Below, in pieces: positions 6,042-11,211 of a DNA stretch of 11,211 nucleotides. This stretch comes from Muribaculaceae bacterium (lineage in GTDB: Bacteria > Bacteroidota > Bacteroidia > Bacteroidales > Muribaculaceae), in contig JABUUJ010000043.1 of the NCBI GenBank assembly GCA_021443235.1, positions 52,885 through 64,095 on the forward strand. Direction: 5' to 3'. Numbering within the stretch: position 1 is the stretch's first letter; every line of letters starts with the position of its first letter. Position numbers and translations under genes: made by a program. A model generated the notes under the pieces. That model was not told the origin of the DNA, made no database searches, and saw only the letters and a list, made by a program, of their open reading frames with translations.

Positions 6042-6135
6042 TTAGGAGTGGTGTGCGCCACAAGTTGCGCGCGCCGCCCCCACGAGCGACACGTAGTTTT
6101 TTTATAACAACCCAATTAAAAGGACATTTAGACAA
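6042..6135 (+). promoter_or_regulatory. Structured speA 5' leader with ribosome-binding site
   Basis: The leader is GC-rich at its 5' side and contains two overlapping, mutually exclusive stems: GTGG/CCAC (6048-6051 with 6058-6061) and GTGCGC/GCGCGC (6053-6058 with 6067-6072). A run of seven T residues follows at 6097-6103. The purine-rich AAAAGGA (6118-6124) ends 11 nt before the TTG start and is one of the few Shine-Dalgarno-like sites in the window. No known riboswitch was recognised. Confidence 0.4.
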
Positions 6136-8064
6136 TTGGCAAGCATCAACAAATGGCGCATCGAGGACAGCGCCGAACTCTACAACATCAACGGCTGGGG
6201 CCTGAAGTATTTCTCGATCAACGAGCAGGGCCACATCACCGTGACACCCAAGCAGAGCTGCGTACCAGTGGACCTGGTCGACGTGATGGACGAGCTGCGC
6301 ACACGCAACATCACCGCACCCATCCTGCTGCGTTTCCCCGACATACTCGACAACCGCATCGAGAAGCTGGCGAGCTGCTTCAAGCGCGCCGCCAAGGAGT
6401 ATGAGTATGCCGGACAGAACTTCGTGATTTATCCCATCAAGGTGAACCAGATGCGACAGGTGGTGGAGGAAATCGTGGGCCACGGCAAGAAGTTTAACAT
6501 TGGCCTTGAGGCAGGCTCCAAGCCCGAGCTACACGCCGTGCTCGCCATCAACATGGCCGACATCAGCGCCAACTCGCTCATCATATGCAACGGCTACAAG
6601 GACGAGGGCTATGTAGAGCTCGCCCTGCTGGCACAGAAGATGGGCAGGCGCATCTACCTCGTGGTGGAGAAGCTCAACGAGCTCGTGCTCATCAACAACG
6701 TGGCACGCCGCCTGGGCATCAAGCCCAACATAGGCATACGCATCAAGCTGAGCAGCAGCGGCAGCGGCAAGTGGGAAGAGAGCGGCGGCGACCGCAGCAA
6801 GTTTGGCCTCAACACCAGCGAGCTGTTTACCGCGCTCGACTACCTCAAGGCCAACTCGCTCGACGACTGCCTGAAACTCATCCACTTCCACATAGGCAGC
6901 CAAATCACCAAGATACGCCGCATCAAGACCGCCCTGCGCGAGGCATCGCAGTTCTACGTGCAGCTTGCCAAGCTGGGCTATAACGTGGAGTTTATCGACA
7001 TAGGCGGCGGCCTGGGAGTGGACTACGACGGCACACGCAACAGCGCGAGCGGCTACTCGATGAACTACTCGGTTCAGGAGTATGTCAACGACGCCGTCTA
7101 CACCTTTGTCGACGCCTGCAACAAGAACGAGCTGCCCCACCCCAACATCATCAACGAGAGCGGACGGTCGCTCACCGCCCACCACTCGGTGCTGGTGATG
7201 AACGTGCTCGAGACCGCCGAGCTGCCCCGCTGGAACGAGGACACCGACACGGTGACACCCGACGACAACGAACTCGTGCGCGACATGTATGAGATTTGGG
7301 ACAAAATCAACAAGGCACGGCTGCTCGAGGACTGGCACGACGCGCTGCAGATACGCGACGAGGCTCTCGACCGCTTCAGCCTGGGACTGCTCGACCTGCG
7401 CACCCGCGCCATGATTGAGAAGCTCTTCTGGAGCATCGCGCGCGACGTCGACTCGATTGTCAACGACATGAAGCACCCGCCCGAGGAACTTGCCAGCGTG
7501 CCACGCATGCTGCCCGAGAAATACTTCTGCAACTTCTCGCTGTTCCAGTCGCTGCCCGACTCGTGGGCCATCGACCAGGTGTTTCCCGTGGTGCCGCTGC
7601 AACGCCTCAACGAGCAGCCCAACCGCCGCGCCACTGTGCAGGACATCACCTGCGACAGCGACGGCAAGATAGGCTACTTCATCTCGCCGCAGGGCATCAC
7701 CCACTCGCTGCCCGTGCACAAGCTCAAGGAGGGCGAGCCCTATTATCTGGGCGTGTTTCTCGTGGGAGCCTATCAGGAGATTTTGGGCGACATGCACAAC
7801 CTCTTTGGCGACACCAATGCGGTGCACATCGACGTGTATAAAGACCACTATGAGATAAATCAAGTCATTGACGGCGAGACCGTTGCCGAAGTGCTCGACT
7901 ATGTGCAGTTCAGCCCCAAGCAGCTGGTGCGCAACGTCGAGATGTGGGTGAGCGAGTCGATGCGTCTGGGCAAGATCACCAGCGAAGAGGGCAACGAGTT
8001 TGTGCGCAACTACCGCTCGGGTCTCTACGGCTACACCTACCTCGAGCACCGCACCGAGGGGTGA
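6136..8064 (+). CDS. speA: Biosynthetic arginine decarboxylase
   Basis: SpeA converts L-arginine to agmatine and CO2, the first step of the arginine route to putrescine and spermidine, using PLP and Mg2+ in the cytoplasm. The 642-residue product has the normal length. KWRIEDSAELYNINGWG opens the protein. An alanine-racemase-like TIM barrel follows, with the Schiff-base lysine in YPIKVNQ (K102), a glycine- and serine-rich segment ending in KFGLN (about 206-225), HFHIGSQ (250-256), DIGGGLGVDYDG (288-299) and ESGR (341-344). The C-terminal beta domain supplies the catalytic cysteine in DITCDSDG (C506). The helical insert around 380-450 is typical of the long SpeA subfamily. Homology reaches residue 6 or so and no in-frame ATG or GTG lies nearby, so TTG 6136 is the likely start. 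An ATG at 6153 is out of frame. It is transcribed divergently from the AraC-type pair. Confidence 0.96.
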   Translation: MASINKWRIEDSAELYNINGWGLKYFSINEQGHITVTPKQSCVPVDLVDVMDELRTRNITAPILLRFPDILDNRIEKLASCFKRAAKEYEYAGQNFVIYPIKVNQMRQVVEEIVGHGKKFNIGLEAGSKPELHAVLAINMADISANSLIICNGYKDEGYVELALLAQKMGRRIYLVVEKLNELVLINNVARRLGIKPNIGIRIKLSSSGSGKWEESGGDRSKFGLNTSELFTALDYLKANSLDDCLKLIHFHIGSQITKIRRIKTALREASQFYVQLAKLGYNVEFIDIGGGLGVDYDGTRNSASGYSMNYSVQEYVNDAVYTFVDACNKNELPHPNIINESGRSLTAHHSVLVMNVLETAELPRWNEDTDTVTPDDNELVRDMYEIWDKINKARLLEDWHDALQIRDEALDRFSLGLLDLRTRAMIEKLFWSIARDVDSIVNDMKHPPEELASVPRMLPEKYFCNFSLFQSLPDSWAIDQVFPVVPLQRLNEQPNRRATVQDITCDSDGKIGYFISPQGITHSLPVHKLKEGEPYYLGVFLVGAYQEILGDMHNLFGDTNAVHIDVYKDHYEINQVIDGETVAEVLDYVQFSPKQLVRNVEMWVSESMRLGKITSEEGNEFVRNYRSGLYGYTYLEHRTEG

Positions 8065-8074
8065 GATAAGCGAC

Positions 8075-8140
8075 GTTGACTTTTTCTCGCTGTCGCTCGC
8101 GTTCAAAATGGTTCAACATGGTTTAACCTTGTTCAACATT
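8075..8140 (+). repeat. One NTTGAC unit and a 10-bp GTTYAACNTK array after speA
   Basis: GTTGAC (8075-8080) lies 10 bp after the speA stop. From 8101 four exact-register 10-mers follow: GTTCAAAATG, GTTCAACATG, GTTTAACCTT and GTTCAACATT, then a partial GTTG. The same pairing of a TTGAC element with a 10-bp array occurs at 1759-1866. Confidence 0.8.
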
Positions 8141-8163
8141 GTTGTTGCGACGCGAAGCCCTCT

Positions 8164-8226
8164 ATAAACAATAAACAATAAACTATAAACATTAAACATT
8201 AAACATTAAACAATAAACATAAAACA
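8164..8226 (+). repeat. 7-bp tandem array, nine WTAAACA units
   Basis: Nine consecutive heptamers read ATAAACA, ATAAACA, ATAAACT, ATAAACA, TTAAACA three times, ATAAACA and TAAAACA. The array ends 5 bp before the apparent CTG start of truA and puts TAA stops in every forward frame. It forms the translation-initiation region of truA. A-rich sequence before the start codon favours initiation in Bacteroidota, so copy number might tune expression. Confidence 0.92.
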
Positions 8227-8231
8227 CTACC

Positions 8232-8960
8232 CTGCGGTACTTTATCAAGCTGGCATATAACGGGGCACCGTTTCACGGGTGGCAGATTCAGCCACACGAC
8301 AACTCGGTGCAGGAAACGCTCGAAAAGGCGCTTTCCACCTTGTTGCGACAGCCCATCCAGGTGGTGGGAGCCGGACGCACCGACACTGGGGTGAACGCCG
8401 CGACGACGTATGCCCACATGGATGTGGAGCAACCCATTGCCAACTGCGACCAGCTCGTTTACAGCCTCAACAAGCTGCTGTGCAAGGATATCGCCGTCTA
8501 CAGCGTGTTTCCCGTGAGCGACGACAAGCACGCGCGTTTCGACGCCACGTCGCGCACCTACAAGTACTTCACCCACAACGTGAAGTCGCCGTTTCGCTAC
8601 ACGCTGAGCTGGTACTGTCCCCGCAGCCTCGACTTCGACCTGATGAACCGTGCCGCCGAGCGCATGATGCAATACACCGACTTCACCTCGTTCTCCAAAC
8701 TTCACACCGACGTGAAGACCAACAACTGCCGCATTACGCATGCGCGATGGGAGCGCGAGGGCGACCAGTGGGTGTTTACCATCACCGCCGACCGCTTCCT
8801 GCGCAACATGGTGCGCGCCATCGTGGGCACGCTCGTCGAGGTGGGCAGCCACAAGATCACGGTGGAGCAGTTTTGCGAGATTATCGAGAAGAAAGACCGC
8901 TGCCAGGCTGGCACGTCGATGCCTGGCCACGCCCTTTTCCTGTGGGATGTGACTTATTGA
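8232..8960 (+). CDS. truA: tRNA pseudouridine synthase A, apparent CTG start
   Basis: TruA makes pseudouridine at positions 38-40 in the anticodon arm of many tRNAs. The 242-residue product shows the N-terminal strand RYFIKLAYNGAPFHGWQ, the catalytic motif GRTDTG (D51, the nucleophile), and the C-terminal RFLRNMVRAIVGTLVEVG and AGTSMPGHALFL. The usual His of RTDxGVH is Asn (N55). Homology runs back to RYFIKL, but the only codons between the in-frame TAA at 8220 and that sequence are AAC ACT ACC CTG. CTG at 8232 therefore sits exactly where the initiator Met is expected. The GTG at 8307 would delete the conserved HGWQ region and is rejected. No Shine-Dalgarno sequence is present. The TGA stop lies inside an NTTGAC repeat unit. 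It heads a closely spaced four-gene series. Confidence 0.92.
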   Translation: MRYFIKLAYNGAPFHGWQIQPHDNSVQETLEKALSTLLRQPIQVVGAGRTDTGVNAATTYAHMDVEQPIANCDQLVYSLNKLLCKDIAVYSVFPVSDDKHARFDATSRTYKYFTHNVKSPFRYTLSWYCPRSLDFDLMNRAAERMMQYTDFTSFSKLHTDVKTNNCRITHARWEREGDQWVFTITADRFLRNMVRAIVGTLVEVGSHKITVEQFCEIIEKKDRCQAGTSMPGHALFLWDVTY

Positions 8961-8973
8961 CGTTTACTTTGAC
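8956..8973 (+). repeat. Three 6-bp NTTGAC-type units across the truA stop
   Basis: ATTGAC (8956-8961), GTTTAC (8962-8967) and TTTGAC (8968-8973) are in exact hexamer register. The truA TGA stop (8958-8960) is inside the first unit, the same arrangement as at the decarboxylase stop. The units fill most of the 24-bp gap before the L,D-transpeptidase gene. Confidence 0.7.
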
Positions 8974-8984
8974 ATTTTAGACTT

Positions 8985-9599
8985 ATGAAGAAGATATTCT
9001 ATATATTAGCGTGCCTGGGACTCACGGCCAGCGCGCAGGTCGTCGACCAGAATTTCGTGGGGAAACCGGCCGACAAGGCCTGTCACTACAACACTGCCGC
9101 CAAAGTGGACAAGGGCAGCGAGTTTATCGTTATCAGCAAGAAGGACACGCGCCTTTATGTCTATGGCACCGCCAAGGGCGACACCCTGCTGCTTGCCAAG
9201 TATCCCGTGTGCCTGAGCAAGAACAAAGGCCAGAAAGAGCGCAGGGGCGACATGAAAACGCCATCGAGCCCCGCTGGCAAGCCGTTTAGCATCAGCCAGA
9301 TACAAGACGCATCGTCGTGGAAGCACGACTTCAAGGACGGCCGTGGCAACATCAAGGCCTATGGCAACTGGTTTATGCGCCTGGTCACTCCGGGACACAG
9401 CGGAATAGGCATCCACGGCAGCACCAACAATGAGGCGAGCGTGCCTGGGCGCGCCAGCGAGGGCTGCATCCGTCTGCGCGACAACGACATCATCGACCTC
9501 AAGACACGCTACGCCCGCAAGGGCATGAAGGTGACAATCCTCGACGAGGACACCGCCCACCTGCCCTTTGAGCCCCGCATCCACGCCAAGGCCAAGTAG
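8985..9599 (+). CDS. L,D-transpeptidase (YkuD domain), exported
   Basis: Enzymes of this family form or exchange peptide bonds at meso-diaminopimelate in peptidoglycan, using an active-site cysteine insensitive to most penicillins. The 204-residue product begins with a Sec signal peptide (MKKIFYILACLGLTASAQ, cut near residue 18). It carries the YkuD signature IGIHG with H144, then SEGCIRL with C161 and R163. The earlier GDMKTP element (89-93) is the usual substrate-loop strand, but SSPAGKPFSI follows with a short insertion relative to the common TPxGxF. No separate peptidoglycan-binding domain is present, so this is a minimal enzyme. Whether it makes 3-3 crosslinks or attaches a protein cannot be decided. 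It starts 24 bp after truA and ends 34 bp before a lipoprotein gene that may also act on the wall. Confidence 0.93.
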   Translation: MKKIFYILACLGLTASAQVVDQNFVGKPADKACHYNTAAKVDKGSEFIVISKKDTRLYVYGTAKGDTLLLAKYPVCLSKNKGQKERRGDMKTPSSPAGKPFSISQIQDASSWKHDFKDGRGNIKAYGNWFMRLVTPGHSGIGIHGSTNNEASVPGRASEGCIRLRDNDIIDLKTRYARKGMKVTILDEDTAHLPFEPRIHAKAK

Positions 9600-9609
9600 T
9601 TTTCGCGAC

Positions 9610-9627
9610 ATTGACCTTGACCTTGAC
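9610..9627 (+). repeat. Three NTTGAC units in the gap after the L,D-transpeptidase gene
   Basis: ATTGAC, CTTGAC and CTTGAC lie in exact register 10 bp after the TAG stop and 6 bp before the next ATG. This is the third multi-copy set of the hexamer, again at a gene 3' end in transcript orientation. Confidence 0.8.
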
Positions 9628-9633
9628 TTTTTT

Positions 9634-10416
9634 ATGATGAGATTTAGAGATATTTTTGGTGGGATGAGGCGGCTGCTGGGGGCGGGCGCGATGACGCTGG
9701 CGCTGTGTGGCACAGTGGGAGCCTGCTCGGGTGGCGGCGACGGCAAAGCGCATGAGCACAACGAGTTTGAGAGCGACACCGCCTATCGCGAGTTGCTTCG
9801 CCCTGCCGTAGAGACGCCGGTGACGCCCAGCGGCCCCATCGACACCATCACCGTTTACAGCATCCCCACGCACATTGTGCCGGGGCGCCTGCAAGAGATA
9901 TTCCGCGACAGCAACAGGCTGCACATCGCCTCGGGCATGGAGGTGGGCATCACTCCGCTTGACGGGGTGAAAGGCTCCTACGACCCACACCACAACGTGG
10001 TGAAAATCGCCACCTGCGACGACTATCTCATTGAGCCACTCACCCACTCCATGCCGTTCCTCGTGCCACGCGCCGCCCAGTTGCTGCACCACATTGGGCG
10101 CGCCTTCCACGACACGGTGAAGGCCCGCGGCGGCAAGGAGTACCGCATCAAGGTGACGTCGCTGCTGCGCTCGCCACAGAGCGTGTCGCGCCTGCGTCGC
10201 GTCAACCGCGCCGCCGTCGACACCTCAAGCCACCTCTTCGGCACGACATTCGACATCAGCTGGACCAAGTTTGACTGCCGCGACTCAAGCCACATCGTCT
10301 CGCTCGAGGACCTGAAAAACGTCCTTGCCGAGGTCATCTATGCCGAGCGCGAGAAAGGGCACCTCTATGCCATCTATGAGCGCAAGCGCGGCTGTTTCCA
10401 CATTACAACACGATAA
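9634..10416 (+). CDS. DUF5715-like lipoprotein with LAS-peptidase-type zinc motif
   Basis: The 260-residue product has a signal sequence with a lipobox (GTVGAC, lipidated Cys at residue 31), so it should be a lipoprotein. The C-terminal half resembles DUF5715 proteins of Bacteroidota and the D-Ala-D-Ala carboxypeptidase (LAS/M15) superfamily: RIKVTSLLRSPQSVSRLRRVN, then SSHLFGTTFDISW with H200 and D207 in the H-x6-D spacing, and CFHITTR with H256. These three residues match the zinc ligands of LAS enzymes, so a peptidoglycan peptidase role is plausible but unproven. ATG 9634 or 9637 is the likely start; ATG 9664 would give a shorter signal peptide. An upstream in-frame TTG at 9568 would overlap the previous gene and is unlikely. 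Its position beside an L,D-transpeptidase fits a wall-related role. The family name is from memory of the motif pattern. Confidence 0.78.
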   Translation: MMRFRDIFGGMRRLLGAGAMTLALCGTVGACSGGGDGKAHEHNEFESDTAYRELLRPAVETPVTPSGPIDTITVYSIPTHIVPGRLQEIFRDSNRLHIASGMEVGITPLDGVKGSYDPHHNVVKIATCDDYLIEPLTHSMPFLVPRAAQLLHHIGRAFHDTVKARGGKEYRIKVTSLLRSPQSVSRLRRVNRAAVDTSSHLFGTTFDISWTKFDCRDSSHIVSLEDLKNVLAEVIYAEREKGHLYAIYERKRGCFHITTR

Positions 10417-10430
10417 CCAACCATATAACA

Positions 10431-11153
10431 ATGACTGAACACAACGCAATTGCCGGCTTCATGAAATATGCTGGCATAAAAGAATTTAGCATCAAGGCGG
10501 CGCTCGTCGACTGCGACGGCGTGCTCTACGACTCAATGAAAAATCACTCGCGCGCATGGGTGAAGCTGATGACCAAAAACGGCATCAAGTGCTCACGCGA
10601 CGAGTTCTACATGCTCGAGGGCATGGTGGGGACCGAGGTAATCAAAAACAAATTCAAAACCGGACTGGGACGCATCGTTACCGACGACGAGGCTGCCGCG
10701 CTCTATGGCGTGAAGGCCCGCTACTTCAGGGAGCTGGGCGAAGTGCCTATGATTGAGGGCACTGCCGACGTGCTGCGCTACCTCAAGAACAACGGCATTG
10801 CGTGCGTGCTGGTCACTGGCACACAGCAGCAATCGACGCTTGAGCGCATCGAGCGCGACTACCCGGGCATCTTCGAGGAGCGTCGCGTCACCGGGCACGA
10901 TGTGCGTCACGGCAAGCCCAATCCCGAGCCTTACCTCAAGGGAATAGCGCACAGCGGCGTCAAGGCCAGCGAGTGCATGGTGATAGAGAACGCGCCGTTG
11001 GGTTGCCAGGCCGCGCATGCCGCCGGCTGCTTCACGGTGGCTGTGACCACCGGCCCCATCAGCGAGAAGGAGCTCTACCGCGCTGGTGCCGACATTGTCT
11101 ATCCCAGCCCAGCCGCCCTGCTCGCCGCCCTGCCAAACTTGCTGCAGAAGTAG
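10431..11153 (+). CDS. HAD-superfamily hydrolase, beta-phosphoglucomutase-like subfamily
   Basis: A cytoplasmic 240-residue phosphatase or phosphomutase that uses a phospho-aspartate intermediate. Motif I is VDCDGVLYDS with nucleophile D27 and acid/base D29. A helical cap (about 35-105) follows. Motif II is LVTGTQQ (T129), motif III GKPNPEPY (K162), and motif IV IENAPLG (E186, N187). The second acidic residue of motif IV is Asn, a variant I recall from Bacteroidota relatives rather than a likely inactivation. The cap type suggests a small phosphorylated sugar or related substrate, but specificity cannot be read from sequence. About 20 extra residues precede the core. It starts 14 bp after the lipoprotein gene, so it is probably co-transcribed. 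The start is ATG 10431. Confidence 0.88.
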   Translation: MTEHNAIAGFMKYAGIKEFSIKAALVDCDGVLYDSMKNHSRAWVKLMTKNGIKCSRDEFYMLEGMVGTEVIKNKFKTGLGRIVTDDEAAALYGVKARYFRELGEVPMIEGTADVLRYLKNNGIACVLVTGTQQQSTLERIERDYPGIFEERRVTGHDVRHGKPNPEPYLKGIAHSGVKASECMVIENAPLGCQAAHAAGCFTVAVTTGPISEKELYRAGADIVYPSPAALLAALPNLLQK

Positions 11154-11211
11154 TTTTTCAAGTTTATCAAGGGACAAGTTTTTCAAGTTTATCAAGGGGC
11201 AAGTTTATCAA
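11154..11211 (+). repeat. 25-bp tandem repeat running off the window edge
   Basis: Units at 11154-11178 and 11179-11203 differ at one base (GGGACAAG versus GGGGCAAG), and a third begins at 11204 (TTTATCAA). Each contains TTTTTCAAG followed by TTTATCAAGGG. The array starts directly after the TAG stop of the HAD gene, and its full length is outside the window. Confidence 0.85.

Larger units (their letters stand above)
5817..6135. other. 319-bp divergent control region between regulators and speA
   Basis: This gap holds no gene. It contains the minus-strand promoter at 5883-5914, the plus-strand promoter at 6005-6035 and the speA leader. Between them is an A/T-rich stretch with a short direct repeat, GTTAATC, spaced 13 bp apart (about 5954 and 5967), which could be an operator but is too short to assert. 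CAAACAAAG is repeated at 5902-5910 and 5911-5919, overlapping the -33 element of the regulator promoter. Confidence 0.6.

Noticed and set aside
6529..8106. A 525-codon open frame on the minus strand opposite speA
   Set aside because: It is antisense to a confidently identified enzyme, has low-complexity Val/Ala/His-rich composition, and arises from GC-rich third positions in speA.
8164..8226. CRISPR-like periodic repeats before truA
   Set aside because: The units are 7 bp and contiguous with no spacers, and no cas genes are present.
8307..8960. truA starting at GTG 8307
   Set aside because: It would remove about 25 residues including the conserved YNG...HGWQ segment.
9568..9633. TTG start at 9568 for the lipoprotein gene
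   Set aside because: It would overlap the L,D-transpeptidase gene, translate the TTGAC repeats, and bury the signal peptide behind 22 residues.

Overview
This window looks like chromosomal DNA from a member of the Bacteroidales (phylum Bacteroidota), possibly a gut Muribaculaceae- or Prevotellaceae-like organism. Three intergenic sites match the promoter consensus of the Bacteroidota primary sigma factor (TTTG, 19-20 bp, TAnnTTTG). Shine-Dalgarno sequences are mostly absent, 5' leaders are A/T-rich, coding DNA is GC-rich, and the SpeA, TruA and membrane AraC-type proteins resemble Bacteroidota versions. The genus cannot be fixed from sequence alone. No phage, insertion sequence, CRISPR array or plasmid genes were found.

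Layout. Positions 1-845: the 3' end of an unidentified gene, a small heat-shock protein (Hsp20), and a structured 3' region ending in a strong terminator shared by converging genes. Positions 846-3088, minus strand: a PLP-dependent decarboxylase of the histidine/serine type with an apparent signal peptide, followed by a secreted TraB/GumN-family protein. Positions 3124-3343, minus strand: a compact tRNA-Pro(GGG) unit with its own promoter and terminator, preceded by the terminator of the next transcript. Positions 3439-5816, minus strand: two tandem paralogous transcription factors with seven predicted membrane helices and a C-terminal AraC-type DNA-binding domain. Positions 5817-6135: a divergent control region with a promoter for the regulators and one for speA. 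Positions 6136-8064: biosynthetic arginine decarboxylase SpeA, starting at TTG. Positions 8232-11153, plus strand: a closely spaced series of truA (apparently starting at CTG), an L,D-transpeptidase, a lipoprotein with a LAS-peptidase-like zinc motif (DUF5715-like), and a HAD-family phosphatase.

The most unusual feature is the intergenic DNA. Several short-period tandem repeat families fill the gaps: a 6-bp NTTGAC family placed at gene 3' ends, twice containing the TGA stop codon; a 10-bp GTTYAACNTK family in three gaps; a 7-bp WTAAACA array directly before truA; and a 25-bp repeat at the right edge. The other points of interest are the exported decarboxylase, the non-ATG truA start, and the tandem membrane AraC regulators divergent from speA. 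Apart from these, the gene content is ordinary chromosomal core and accessory material, and I see no clear multi-gene defence or mobile system.
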